Of a stretch of DNA of 64,000 nucleotides, positions 18,112-26,838 are shown piece after piece (position 1 is the stretch's first letter; each line of letters begins with the position of its first letter). A model generated the notes under the pieces. It was not told the origin of the DNA. It ran no database searches and saw only the letters and a list, made by a program, of their open reading frames with translations. The translations under genes and the position numbers were made by a program. This stretch comes from Planctomycetota bacterium. GTDB lineage: Bacteria; Planctomycetota; PLA2; JAEUHO01. The stretch is taken from positions 124,001 to 188,000 of the forward strand of contig JAJDEN010000005.1 of assembly GCA_029259775.1 (NCBI GenBank), given 5' to 3'.

Positions 18112-18902
18112 CAGCCCCTCCGCTCGACCATCACGGTATCGCCGACGTCGAGCCCCATGAGGTCGGAAGCGCGGTCGCCGTTGACGGCGATCTCCAGGTG
18201 GTCACCGCTGCCGATGTAGATCAGGGCCACGCCGCGCGCGACGTCGGAGAAGGTCTGCACCAGGGCGTCGATGAACGACGGGCCGACGCGGACCCGAATG
18301 CGCGAAGGGTCGCCCAGCGCCTGGACCATGGTGCGCGGGACGTCCGTGATGAGGTTGCCGAAGCGGTCCACGAGCAGGACGCGGCCTTTGATGCTGTCCG
18401 CGCCGAGCTCGGGACCGGGCCGCGGGCCCTCGGCGGTCGTCTCGGGCCCGACCTCGCGAAAGGCGCCGCCGCTCGCGAGGAACGCCGCCGCGGGTGCGAA
18501 AAGATCACGTCCGTGGAACGTCCGGGACACGGTCTCGTTGCGCAACGTGGGGTTCTCGACGCAGCGCACCTTGGCCTCGGGATCGCTCTGGATCAGCCCG
18601 CCCAGCAGACCGTTGTCGGGCGCGATGAACATGTGACCGTGCGCTCGCACGGCGATGATCTTGCGCGCGCTTCCGACACCGGGATCGACGACCACCATGT
18701 GCACGGCGCCGACCGGGAAGTGCGGGTGCGAGCGCTCCAGGATGTAGGCCCCGGCCGCGACGGCACCGGGCGGACAGTCGTGGGCGAGGTCGACGATCTG
18801 GACGCCGGGCGCGTGCCGCAGCAGGGTCCCGTGCAGCTGACCCACGTAGGCGCTGCCCGGACCGAAGTCGGTGAGGAGGGATACGAGTCCTGACGCCGTC
18901 AT
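18111..18902 (-). CDS. SAM hydroxide adenosyltransferase (SAM hydrolase, DUF62)
   Basis: 263 residues. The family cleaves S-adenosylmethionine with water to adenosine and methionine; chlorinase and fluorinase are relatives. Markers: LLTDFGPGSAYVGQLHGTL, VVDPGVGSARK, FIAPDNGLLGGL, FHGRDLFAPAAAFLASG and VLLVDRFGNLITDVP, which hold the Asp/Arg/His-type active site of the hydrolases. The length suits the hydrolase and is shorter than characterised fluorinases. The start overlaps the lipA stop (ATGA) and the stop overlaps the larC start. The context suggests a link with SAM turnover by a radical SAM enzyme, which is inference. Confidence 0.88.
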   Translation of the reverse strand: MTASGLVSLLTDFGPGSAYVGQLHGTLLRHAPGVQIVDLAHDCPPGAVAAGAYILERSHPHFPVGAVHMVVVDPGVGSARKIIAVRAHGHMFIAPDNGLLGGLIQSDPEAKVRCVENPTLRNETVSRTFHGRDLFAPAAAFLASGGAFREVGPETTAEGPRPGPELGADSIKGRVLLVDRFGNLITDVPRTMVQALGDPSRIRVRVGPSFIDALVQTFSDVARGVALIYIGSGDHLEIAVNGDRASDLMGLDVGDTVMVERRG

Positions 18903-19834
18903 GCTCCGCCTGCTCCGCTGCGCGTGCCAAGCGCCTTGTAGACCTCGTCGGCGTTGTAGGACGAGCGCACGAAGGGCCCGCTCGCTACGGCGAGGAAGCC
19001 GATCTCACGTCCCCGATCGCCCCAGGCGTCGAACTCGGCCGGCGGGATGAACCGCTCGACCGGCAGCTGCGCGAGGCTGGGCCTCAGGTACTGCCCCAGC
19101 GTAAGGATGTCGACGCCGACGCCTCGCAGGTCCTGCAGCACCTGGTCGAGTTCGTCTTCGCCCTCGCCCAGGCCGAGCATCAAGCCCGATTTGGTGAACT
19201 GCTTCGGGTTGCGTTCCTTGATACGCCGCAGCAGATCGAGGCTGCGCTCGTAGCCGGCGCCCGGACGGACGCGCTTGTAAAGGCGCGGCACGGTCTCCAG
19301 ATTGTGATTGAAGATGTCCGGATGGGCGTCGGAGACGATGTCCACCAGCTCGCCCTCCCCGCGGAAGTCGGGTGTGAGGACCTCGATGACCGAGTCCGGC
19401 AGGCGTCGGCGGATCGCACAGATCGTGTCGGCGAAGTGGCCGGCGCCCTGGTCCGGCAGGTCGTCGCGATCGACGCTGGTCACCACGACGTGCTGCAGGC
19501 CGAGCTGCTCAGCGGCCTGGGCCACCTTGTCGGGCTCGTTCGCGTCCAGGGCCATGGGGCGCCCCTTGGGCACGGTGCAGAAGCGGCACGTGCGGGTGCA
19601 GATGTCGCCCATGATCATGAACGTCGCCGCCTTGCGGGACCAACACTCGTTGAGGTTGGGGCAGCGCGCGCTCGAGCACACGGTGTTGAGCTCGAGGCCC
19701 TCGACGAGTTCGCGGACCTTCTGCACGGTGTCCTGCTTGGGCAGGCGCTTCTTGAGCCACGGCGCCAGCCGCGCACGCGGGGCGTCCGCGGGCTTCAGCG
19801 AGGGGTCTTTCATGGGGTGGACAGGCTGGTCCAT
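18899..19834 (-). CDS. lipA: Lipoyl synthase
   Basis: 311 residues. LipA is a radical SAM enzyme inserting two sulfurs into octanoyl-lipoyl domains. The auxiliary cluster CSSARCPNLNEC (C-x4-C-x5-C), the radical SAM motif CTRTCRFC, VVTSVDRDDLPDQGAGHF, NHNLETVPRLYKRVRPGAGYERSL, KSGLMLGLGE and the C-terminal VRSSYNADE are all visible. The start at 19834 (MDQPVHPMKDPSL) gives the usual length; the frame upstream is Arg-rich and overlaps the glycosyltransferase gene antiparallel in sense, so it is rejected. TACGAT lies 9 bases upstream as a possible -10. It heads a three-gene overlapping operon. No lipB is nearby. Confidence 0.97.
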   Translation of the reverse strand: MDQPVHPMKDPSLKPADAPRARLAPWLKKRLPKQDTVQKVRELVEGLELNTVCSSARCPNLNECWSRKAATFMIMGDICTRTCRFCTVPKGRPMALDANEPDKVAQAAEQLGLQHVVVTSVDRDDLPDQGAGHFADTICAIRRRLPDSVIEVLTPDFRGEGELVDIVSDAHPDIFNHNLETVPRLYKRVRPGAGYERSLDLLRRIKERNPKQFTKSGLMLGLGEGEDELDQVLQDLRGVGVDILTLGQYLRPSLAQLPVERFIPPAEFDAWGDRGREIGFLAVASGPFVRSSYNADEVYKALGTRSGAGGA

Positions 19835-19849
19835 AGGCGCCCGATCGTA
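19835..19849 (-). promoter_or_regulatory. lipA operon -10 box
   Basis: On the minus strand TACGAT (19844-19849) stands 9 bases before the lipA ATG with no Shine-Dalgarno between, consistent with a very short leader. No clear -35 was found. Confidence 0.3.
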
Positions 19850-19869
19850 CCGGCCCGCGGGCGCGTCGA

Positions 19870-21027
19870 TCAGGAGCGCCCGAGACCCTGCTCTCCAAGC
19901 AGTTCCTCGTAGAGCGCAGCGGTCTCGCGTGCGAGCCGCGGGGCGCCAAAGCGCTCCTCCGCGCCGGCGCGCGCTGCGCTTCCCAGGCGGCGCCTGAGTC
20001 CCGCATCCGCCGCCAGGCGGTCGAGGGCCGCGGCAAGCGCCAGCGGTTCCCCTGGCGGCACCCAGAGGCCCGTCCCCTGGTGCTCCACCATGTCGGGCAG
20101 ACCGCCAACCGTGGTCACGACGGAGGGCTTGCCCAAGGCCATCGCCTCGACGACCGAGAGGGGCGCGCCCTCGCTTCGGGAGCAGAGTACGAGCCCGTCG
20201 GCAGCGGCAAGCCACGGCGCCACGTTGGAGACCGAGCCGGGACAGTGGATGCGATCTTCGAGGCCGTGCGCGCGGATCGTGGCCCGGACCTGCTCGAGCA
20301 GCGGACCGCGGCCCAGCATCGTCAGATGCAGCGGCTGCGTCGCGATCGCTACCGCTTCGACGAGCAGACGCGGCGCCTTGACCGGAACGAAGCGCCCGGT
20401 CCACAGGAAGCGCGGTACGTCCGGTGCCGCACCGGCGTAGGCCCCCGCAGGCAGGTCCTCCTTCGCGCGTGCGCGAAAGGCCTGCATGTCCAAGCCCGGC
20501 CCGATCACGTGCACCTTGTCGGCGGGCAGGATCCGATGCACGTCCACGATGTCGCGGCGCTGGCGCTCGGTCAGCGCGATGGCCACGTCGGTGAAGCGGC
20601 CGAGGGCGCGCTCGGCGAGGCGCGCGACATCTGCCTTGCCCAGGCCGCTCTCGAAGTGATGCCCGTGGTACGTGTGGACGACGGGCACGCCGCAGATGCG
20701 TGCCGCGATACGACCCAGCGCCCCCGCCTTCGCGGTGTGCGTGTGGATGAGGTCGGGCGCGTGGTGACGGATCGCCGCCAGCAGGCCCTTCATCGCACGC
20801 GGGTCCTTCGACGGGTCGAGCCCGCGCCCCAGAGCACGCAGCGTGACGACGTTGGCGCCGGTCGCTTCGAGGTCCGGCAGACCGTCCGGCTCGTGGCGCT
20901 CGACACGCCCCGTGATGACGGGACCGTCCCAGCCGAGCTTGTGCAGCTCGGGGACGAGCGCGCACAGCTGCCGCAGCGGCCCGCCGCGGTTGAGGCGCGT
21001 GATGATACGAAGGACAGTGCCGGTCAC
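19870..21027 (-). CDS. GT4-family glycosyltransferase
   Basis: 385 residues from a GTG start. It has the two-Rossmann GT-B layout: RIITRLNRGGPLRQLCALVPEL at the N-terminus (glycine loop), DLIHTHTAKAGALGRIAA, VVHTYHGHHFES, VIGPGLDMQAF, FLWTGRFVPVKAPRLLVEAV (donor-binding domain), CPGSVSNVAPWLAAADGLVLCSRSEGAPLSVVEAMALGKPSV with the E-x7-E type motif SEGAPLSVVE, and VGGLPDMVEHQGTGLWVPPGE. The acceptor and sugar are unknown. A minus-strand TAGTCT box lies 7 bases before the GTG. It sits upstream of lipA but is separated by a likely promoter. Confidence 0.9.
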   Translation of the reverse strand: MTGTVLRIITRLNRGGPLRQLCALVPELHKLGWDGPVITGRVERHEPDGLPDLEATGANVVTLRALGRGLDPSKDPRAMKGLLAAIRHHAPDLIHTHTAKAGALGRIAARICGVPVVHTYHGHHFESGLGKADVARLAERALGRFTDVAIALTERQRRDIVDVHRILPADKVHVIGPGLDMQAFRARAKEDLPAGAYAGAAPDVPRFLWTGRFVPVKAPRLLVEAVAIATQPLHLTMLGRGPLLEQVRATIRAHGLEDRIHCPGSVSNVAPWLAAADGLVLCSRSEGAPLSVVEAMALGKPSVVTTVGGLPDMVEHQGTGLWVPPGEPLALAAALDRLAADAGLRRRLGSAARAGAEERFGAPRLARETAALYEELLGEQGLGRS

Positions 21028-21040
21028 AGGCAAGAGACTA
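21028..21040 (-). promoter_or_regulatory. Glycosyltransferase -10 box next to GTG
   Basis: Minus-strand TAGTCT (21035-21040) is followed by 7 bases and the GTG at 21027, with no Shine-Dalgarno. It supports that GTG as the start and fits the leaderless pattern seen elsewhere. Confidence 0.4.
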
Positions 21041-21149
21041 CGGCGAGAGCCCAGGCCTTCCCGCAACCCTTCCCGCGGCGGTCCGCGCCGAGCGCCCCCG
21101 CGCACGCCATCCACCGGATGGCGTCGACGGCGCGTGGAGAGAGAGCTGC

Positions 21150-22196
21150 CTAGACGGCCGCGAGGAAGGCCTCGATGGCCCGCTCGACCATCGCATCGTC
21201 GACGTCGTAGTGTGTGACGAAGCGCAGCACGTCGGGGCCTGTCGCGAAGGCAAGCACGCCGGCCTCGGCCAGGGCACCTTCGAGTTGCTTGGCCTCGCGG
21301 CCCGCGGCGCGGACGAAGACGATGTTCGTCTCAGGCGTCCCGTAGGGCAGCTCGATGCCCTCCGCCTGCTGGAAGCCTTCCGCCAGCCGCGCCGCGCGGG
21401 CGTGGTCGTCGACGAGGCGCTCGCGCTGATCCCGCACCGCGATCAGACCGGGCGCCGCCAGCACCCCCACTTGCCGCATGCCGCCGCCCAGCATCTTGCG
21501 CACATCGTGCGCCTCCTCGATGAACGCGCTTGTGCCGCAGAGCACGCTGCCGATCGGCGCACCGAGGCCCTTGGAGAGGCAGACCATGACGGAGTCGGCC
21601 GTCGCCGCGTAGTCGGCCAGCGACACACCGGACGCGACCGCGGCGTTCCACAAGCGCGCGCCGTCCAGATGGACACGTGCACCGACGTCGCTCGCTACGG
21701 CGCGCAGCGCCTGCAAGTGCTCGAGCGGCACGACCGCGCCGCCGTGGAAGTTGTGCGTGTTCTCCGTCGTGAGCAGCAGGCACGCGGGGCGATGGCCCCC
21801 GGCCGGGTGCAGGGCCTCGCGGGCCGCGTCGATGTCGATGCGCCCGAGCTCGGCCGGCAGGGTCCGCGCCTGGAGGCCGGAGATGGCGGCGAGGCCCGCC
21901 ATCTCCCAGTCGTAGGTGTGGGCGTTGGCGCCGCAGGCAATCTCCTGGCCGGGCCGCGCGTGGATGTGCGCAGCGATCTGGTTGCCCTGCGACCCCGTCG
22001 GGACGAACAAGGCGGCCTCCGTGCCCAGCAACCGCGCGACCTCCTCCTGGAGCTCGAGGACGGTCGGGTCGTCGCCCAGGACGTCGTCGCCCACCACGGC
22101 CTCCGCCATCGCCTGGCGCATCGCCGGCGTCGGGCGGGTGACGGTGTCGCTGCGGAAGTCGCAGACGGGCGGGTGGTCAGGCTGGGCGTCGGTCAC
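21150..22196 (-). CDS. ltaE: Low-specificity L-threonine aldolase
   Basis: 348 residues. The enzyme cleaves threonine or allo-threonine to glycine and acetaldehyde with PLP. Markers: [78 protein letters not shown] and [16 protein letters not shown], whose Lys binds PLP, then [16 protein letters not shown]. All match the ltaE family at normal length. The start is a GTG with AGGGAG about 9 bases upstream. It lies between the glycosyltransferase and the large secreted protein gene on the same strand. Confidence 0.93.
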   Translation of the reverse strand: MTDAQPDHPPVCDFRSDTVTRPTPAMRQAMAEAVVGDDVLGDDPTVLELQEEVARLLGTEAALFVPTGSQGNQIAAHIHARPGQEIACGANAHTYDWEMAGLAAISGLQARTLPAELGRIDIDAAREALHPAGGHRPACLLLTTENTHNFHGGAVVPLEHLQALRAVASDVGARVHLDGARLWNAAVASGVSLADYAATADSVMVCLSKGLGAPIGSVLCGTSAFIEEAHDVRKMLGGGMRQVGVLAAPGLIAVRDQRERLVDDHARAARLAEGFQQAEGIELPYGTPETNIVFVRAAGREAKQLEGALAEAGVLAFATGPDVLRFVTHYDVDDAMVERAIEAFLAAV

Positions 22197-22247
22197 GGGC
22201 GCGGCTCCCTGAGGTGAGCGCCGCGCCCGTCAGCATCCGGGCCGGCG

Positions 22248-24449
22248 TCAGTCGCTGGACTGTACGTCGTCCTGGGTCCCGAAGGAACCGTCCGGTCCCG
22301 CGGAGCGGACCACGAACTTGCGGGTCTTCTCGTCGAGCACGAAGAGCTTGAATGCCTTGTCCCAAGGGTCCTGCGGCAACTTGCCCGCCACGTTCTCCTT
22401 GACGATCTCTTCGAGGGACGCCGGGAGGCGCTTCTTCGTGAGCAGGAAGACACGCACGTAGCTGCTGATCTGCTCGGCTTGGATGCGCGCCATGCGCTGC
22501 TTGACCAGCGACGGCCCGCCCTTGGCGTCCCCGCTTGCGTCCTTCCCCTTGGCCTCACGACCGGGCACCACCGGCCGGGGGGGCTGCGGGCGCACCCGCA
22601 TGCCCCCGACGCCGGGGATCGGGCGTCCTCTCCGCACGCGGGTGCGACCGCTCATCGCCATCGGCACGGCGACCGCGGCGGCCATCATCAGGGCGCCGGT
22701 GAGCGGAAGCGGGCCGTGCATCTGGATCGCGATGCCGTTCTCGTTCCACGTCGTGAAGACGCCCATGCTGCGGAAGAACGGGCGCACGGTCCGCGCGGCG
22801 GGCAGCTGCGCCCAGTCGAGCTTGAACGGCATGTTGCGGCCCATGACGTTCGGCTTGGCCGCCGTCTGGAGTAGCGGTACGGCCGTGTCGTAGAGCAGGT
22901 TCAGGATCGCCTGGAGGTCGATGTAGGTCAGCTGGCCGGCATCCTTGGGCATGGCACGGCGCAGGCTCTGGAAATCCTCCTGCGCGGCGAGACCTCCGCC
23001 CGTCGTGCTCGCGCCCCGGAGCACGATCTCCTTCATGGCATGCGGCACCAGGGTCATGACGAGCCAGCCGTCGAGCACGGCCCAGGTCGGCGTGAACGGC
23101 ACGACGTCGTCGCCGCGCGCCTCCTGCAACTCGAAGAGGTGCAGCTTCGTGCCGCGGTAGTCCATGGTCCGCGTCGAGGCGATGACGTCGCCCTCCTCGG
23201 ACACAGCACCCGCGACGCCATTCGCGAACTTCTCGAACATGGCCTCGAACGCGGCCGGATCCTTCAGCTCGAGCATGAAGGCCACCTCGGGGTAGAGGCC
23301 GCCCGTCTCGGGCATCGCGACATACGTGCTGGCCCCGCCGGCCAGGCCGCCGAGGAGATCCGTCTCGACGTCCACGCCGATCTTGGCGTTCATGCCCTGG
23401 AGGAACTCGTCCATGCCCTCGACCGCGTTGGCCTCGATGGAGCCGACGAGCTTGCGGACGTTGGGGATCAGCTCGCTGTAGTTGACGCTGCCCTCTTCGT
23501 AGTAGAAGGCGTTGGCGGGCACGCGATGGAGCGCCTTGGGCTTGTAGGACGGCATGCGGACCATGGGCACGATGCCGTGGCTTGCGTTCGGCGCGTGGAG
23601 GACGAAGCTGTCCATGAACCCGTCGCCGGAGAACGACATGCCGTACGCGGCGGCCTTCAGGGTGTCGAGGCCCACCGCGTTGGCGATGCGGCGTGCTTCC
23701 TCCGGCATCTCCGCGCCGAACTTCTCGACGAGGGCCGGCACGTTGGCGTAGGCCAGCAGGGCGAGTTGATCCCCGCCCACCCGCGCCCGCACGCTCTTGA
23801 AGTCGTCGCTCGCAGCGAGGCTGTCCTCGCCGGCACCAGCGAGCACGCCCTGAAGCAGCGTCGGGTCCGTGGCCACGACGAAGGCCGTGTCGACGGTGGT
23901 CGCGGTGATCGGTGGACCGTCCTGGATCTGCCACCAGGTGCGGCCGTCCTTCTGGTACGCCGTGATCGCGGTGCCCTGGGGATCGATCTCCTTGCGCAGG
24001 CCATCGAGGAACTTGACGAACTCGGCGACGTTGCCGCCGAAGTCCATGCTCAGCGCGGCTCGCGGCATGCCCTGACTCATGTCCAAGTCGAGCATCGCGA
24101 TGGCGACCTGCCCACGCAGGTGGCCGAGTTGCTCGAGCAACTTCATGATGATGGGCGTAGCGTCACCGAACGGGGCCCGCCGCTCGGCGTGGAGCATCTG
24201 CTCGCCCGCATCCACGATCGGCTGCATGAACGCCTGCATGTCGGGCTCGGAGAACAAGCCGGCGATGGCCGTCTTCTCGAACTTGGCCCCCATGCCGCCG
24301 ATGTCTTCGATGCTGAGGAACGCCATCGACGACGAAGGCACGCGGCCTTCGAGGCTCCACGAGGTGCGCGGCTCCGCGTAGCCCTTGGGCATCCCAACGA
24401 AGAGTGCCGCAAGCGCCACCCCACACATCCACTGCTTGGCAAATCGCAT
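22248..24449 (-). CDS. Large secreted protein with pseudopilin-like C-terminus
   Basis: 733 residues. Signal peptide (MRFAKQWMCGVALAALFVGMPKGYA), then a long region with DUF3352-like features: SMAFLSIEDIGGMGAKFEKTAIAGLFSEPD, FVVATDPTLLQGVLAG, VPANAFYYEEGSVNYSEL, FMLELKDPAAFEAMFEKF. A hydrophobic segment (LTGALMMAAAVAVPMAM) and a basic Pro-rich linker follow. The last 75 residues look like the globular domain of a GspG-type major pseudopilin: TKKRLPASLEEIVKENV, LPQDPWDKAFKLFV and a SAGPDGSFGTQDD loop that in pseudopilins binds calcium. The methylated N-terminal pilin helix is absent, so it is not a pilin itself. A strong GGAGGA lies before the ATG. Function unknown. Confidence 0.65.
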   Translation of the reverse strand: MRFAKQWMCGVALAALFVGMPKGYAEPRTSWSLEGRVPSSSMAFLSIEDIGGMGAKFEKTAIAGLFSEPDMQAFMQPIVDAGEQMLHAERRAPFGDATPIIMKLLEQLGHLRGQVAIAMLDLDMSQGMPRAALSMDFGGNVAEFVKFLDGLRKEIDPQGTAITAYQKDGRTWWQIQDGPPITATTVDTAFVVATDPTLLQGVLAGAGEDSLAASDDFKSVRARVGGDQLALLAYANVPALVEKFGAEMPEEARRIANAVGLDTLKAAAYGMSFSGDGFMDSFVLHAPNASHGIVPMVRMPSYKPKALHRVPANAFYYEEGSVNYSELIPNVRKLVGSIEANAVEGMDEFLQGMNAKIGVDVETDLLGGLAGGASTYVAMPETGGLYPEVAFMLELKDPAAFEAMFEKFANGVAGAVSEEGDVIASTRTMDYRGTKLHLFELQEARGDDVVPFTPTWAVLDGWLVMTLVPHAMKEIVLRGASTTGGGLAAQEDFQSLRRAMPKDAGQLTYIDLQAILNLLYDTAVPLLQTAAKPNVMGRNMPFKLDWAQLPAARTVRPFFRSMGVFTTWNENGIAIQMHGPLPLTGALMMAAAVAVPMAMSGRTRVRRGRPIPGVGGMRVRPQPPRPVVPGREAKGKDASGDAKGGPSLVKQRMARIQAEQISSYVRVFLLTKKRLPASLEEIVKENVAGKLPQDPWDKAFKLFVLDEKTRKFVVRSAGPDGSFGTQDDVQSSD

Positions 24450-24669
24450 GATTCCTCCTTGGCAGCGTGGGCGCGCGCTCGGGAGCGGCGGACATGCTGC
24501 CGATGGACCCCATTCTGCCGGGGGAGTCCGTCCCCTCTGTCGAAAGCCGGAGCGTCCGTCCTCGCGTTGCCGGCGCCCCCGTCGGTCGGGAACGGCGGCC
24601 GATCACCCAGCAGTACCAGGGTGGGCAGGGTCCGGTTTCAGGGAGCGCCGGTGCGGGCCCGGGGCCTCC

Positions 24670-25839
24670 TCAGGCACCCAGAAGTTCCGCCATGCGCCGG
24701 GTGGCCTCCCGGATGCGGCTCACGCCGGCGGCGAACGAGAACCGGATGCAACCGTCGCCCCCCTCGCCGAAAGCAGGCCCCTCGACACAGGCCACGCCCG
24801 CCTCTTCCAGCAGACGGTCCGCCAAGACGCGCGCATCCAGGCCCGTCCCGCGCACATCCGCGAACGCGAAGAAGGAGCCTTGGGGCAGGTCGCACGTCAC
24901 GCCGGGCATGGCGCTGAGCCCCTCGACCAGGGCGTCCCGACGCGCCTCGAACGCCCGCACCATCGAAGCCACCTCGTCGTCCGGGCCGGCCAGTGCGGCG
25001 AGCGCTGCGTGCTGCACGAAGTGGACCGCGCACGAGTTGCTGTTCGTCATGAGCTTCTCGTAGACGACGGCAAGTTCCGCCGGCGCGACCGCGTACCCGA
25101 GACGCCAGCCCGTCATGCTCCACGTCTTCGAGAAGCCGTCGAGGATGACCGTGCGCTCGGCCATGCCCGGCTGGGTCGCGATGCTGACGTGCTCCGCACC
25201 GAAGAGGATGCGACTGTAGATTTCATCGGACAGGCAGATCACGTCGTGCGCGACGCATAGCTCCGCGATGCGGGCAAGTTCGGCCTCGGTGTAGACGACG
25301 CCCGTCGGGTTGCCCGGGCTGTTGATGACGAGCAGCTTCGTCTTGGGTCCCATCAGCGTGGCGAGCGCGTCCAGGTCCGGCCGGCTGCTCGTGCCCGAAC
25401 CGGGGAACCAGGGCTTGCGCGTCGCGCCCAGCGCGTCCGTCATGGACTCGAAGATCGGAAAGCCCGGGTCGGGGTAGATGACCTCGTCGCCCGGCTCGAC
25501 CAGCGCGAGGTAGGTGTAGAAGATCACCGGCTTGCCGCCCGGCGTGATCACGACCTGCGCCGGATCGACCTCGATGCCGCGCGTGCGGGCCACGTGCGCT
25601 GCGATGGCCGCGCGCAGCGCGGGGAGTCCTCCCGCGGGCGCGTAGCCGGTGTGGCCGTCGGCGAGGGCCTGACGACACGCCTCCTTGATGTGCTCCGGCG
25701 TGGCGAAGTCCGGCTCCCCCATCTCCAGGTGGATGATGTCGCGGCCCTGGGCCTCGAGGGTCTTGGCGCGCGCGAAGACGCGGAACGCGGCTTCGGTGCC
25801 CATGCGGCGGCAGCGCTCGGCGATCGGGATGGGGCTCAT
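24670..25839 (-). CDS. PLP-dependent aminotransferase (AspC/Aat-like)
   Basis: 389 residues, fold type I. Markers: DIIHLEMGEPDFATPEHIKEAC, YAPAGGLPALRAAIA, VVITPGGKPVIFYTYLALVEPGDEVIYPDPGFP, VINSPGNPTGVVYTEAEL, CLSDEIYSRILFG, and ILDGFSKTWSMTGWRLGYAVAP, where the Lys of SKTWSMTGWRLGY binds PLP. The closing FADVRGTGLDARVLADRLLEEAGVACVEGPAFGEGGDGCIRFSFA includes the substrate-carboxylate Arg. This fits the aspartate/aromatic aminotransferase group. The ATG at 25839 has CGGAG about 9 bases upstream. It is divergent from the membrane protein gene at 25927. Confidence 0.9.
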   Translation of the reverse strand: MSPIPIAERCRRMGTEAAFRVFARAKTLEAQGRDIIHLEMGEPDFATPEHIKEACRQALADGHTGYAPAGGLPALRAAIAAHVARTRGIEVDPAQVVITPGGKPVIFYTYLALVEPGDEVIYPDPGFPIFESMTDALGATRKPWFPGSGTSSRPDLDALATLMGPKTKLLVINSPGNPTGVVYTEAELARIAELCVAHDVICLSDEIYSRILFGAEHVSIATQPGMAERTVILDGFSKTWSMTGWRLGYAVAPAELAVVYEKLMTNSNSCAVHFVQHAALAALAGPDDEVASMVRAFEARRDALVEGLSAMPGVTCDLPQGSFFAFADVRGTGLDARVLADRLLEEAGVACVEGPAFGEGGDGCIRFSFAAGVSRIREATRRMAELLGA

Positions 25840-25914
25840 GGCGGGACTCCGAGGTGACGCGCATCATGTCTTCACAGACCCTCGCTTGCCCCCAATCGCG
25901 ACACCCGCCGGGGC

Positions 25915-25926
25915 TATGCTCCATGC
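25915..25926 (+). promoter_or_regulatory. Leaderless -10 box before gene at 25927
   Basis: TATGCT (25915-25920) is followed by exactly 6 bases and the ATG at 25927. There is no ribosome-binding site. The -35 position is not recognisable. Confidence 0.5.
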
Positions 25927-26751
25927 ATGAACGAGCAGGACGCCCAGACTGAGCCGAACGAACCCCCGGACACGCCGCCCGCCGGCACCGGGTTGGTCGT
26001 GCCCGAGCCTGAGCCCACGCCCGACGCCGGAACGCCCGCAGCGGAGCCGAGCGAAGCCGGACCGCCGTGGCATACGCGGCTCAGGTCAGGCCTCGCGGCG
26101 CAGATGGCTGCCAAGGGTATCGGCTCCGTCGGCCTCGCGGGCTTCGCGCTCGCCCCTGCCGCCGTCGGCGCCCTCGGCCTGGCCACGGACCATCCCGGGC
26201 TCGGCGCGCTCCTCGGCGGTGTCGCCGTGCTGCTGGCATGGATCGCCACCGCACCGGACGCCGCGGGCCGGCCGCCTGCGTTCGCGGGGCTCGTCGCGCA
26301 CGCCCTCGTGCCGCTCTGGCTCGGTGGCGTCGTGGTGGCTTCCGCCTCGTCCGGCAGTTCGGCGCGGGCCGCCCTCGCAGCATGGACGTCGTTCATGCTC
26401 ATGCTCCTGCCGCTGGCACGGCTGCAGGCAGGCGAGCGCACCCTGAACCGCGGTGCGGTCCTCTGGTCCTGGAGCGAACGCGCCATGGCGCTGGTGCTCG
26501 GCGTGTTCCTCGGACGCGCGGGCCTCGCGATGTTCGTCGTGGCCACGATCACGACGGCGGACCTCGTCCTCCGTCTGGTGCTGCTCCATCCCGCGTCCGA
26601 CGGCAGCAGTCGTCTGCCGCCCAGCCTGAGCGGCCTCTTCGGTCCCGACGGCAAGCCCCAGGCCGGTGTCCGCTTGGCCCTGCAGCTGTCCCTCGTGGTC
26701 TTCGCTGTCCTCCTTGTGGCGCTGGGCACGGCGGACGACTGGCGCTTCTAG
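25927..26751 (+). CDS. Integral membrane protein of unknown function
   Basis: 274 residues. A hydrophilic, Pro/Glu-rich, cytoplasmic-looking N-terminus of about 50 residues precedes six or so hydrophobic segments (GLAGFALAPAAVGALGLA, LLGGVAVLLAWIA, FAGLVAHALVPLWLGGVVVAS, FMLMLLPLARL, AMALVLGVFLGRAGLAMFVVATI, LALQLSLVVFAVLLVAL). No catalytic motif is visible and I do not recognise a family. It is divergent from the aminotransferase and 87 bases ahead of the lipoprotein gene on the same strand, which has its own -10 box. Confidence 0.65.
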   Translation: MNEQDAQTEPNEPPDTPPAGTGLVVPEPEPTPDAGTPAAEPSEAGPPWHTRLRSGLAAQMAAKGIGSVGLAGFALAPAAVGALGLATDHPGLGALLGGVAVLLAWIATAPDAAGRPPAFAGLVAHALVPLWLGGVVVASASSGSSARAALAAWTSFMLMLLPLARLQAGERTLNRGAVLWSWSERAMALVLGVFLGRAGLAMFVVATITTADLVLRLVLLHPASDGSSRLPPSLSGLFGPDGKPQAGVRLALQLSLVVFAVLLVALGTADDWRF

Positions 26752-26826
26752 ATCCAGCCGGAGCGTCCTGGTCACCGGAAGGCCACCAGCGGACGAAGGA
26801 AGCGCAGCGTCCGGCCGCACGCCCGG

Positions 26827-26838
26827 TACCCTGCCCGG
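26827..26838 (+). promoter_or_regulatory. Leaderless -10 box before lipoprotein gene
   Basis: TACCCT (26827-26832), then 6 bases, then ATG at 26839. No Shine-Dalgarno; no strong -35. Confidence 0.45.

Noticed and set aside
18111..18902. Fluorinase or chlorinase function for the DUF62 protein
   Set aside because: Length and motifs fit the SAM hydrolases; no biosynthetic genes for organohalogens adjoin it. Direct comparison of the extra loop would settle it.
18899..20965. Upstream extension of lipA to base 20965
   Set aside because: The added residues are Arg/Pro-rich and run through the glycosyltransferase gene in another frame; the LipA family begins at 19834.
25927..26751. CDP-alcohol phosphatidyltransferase
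   Set aside because: The layout of membrane helices is similar but the DG-x2-AR-x8-G-x3-D-x3-D motif is absent.
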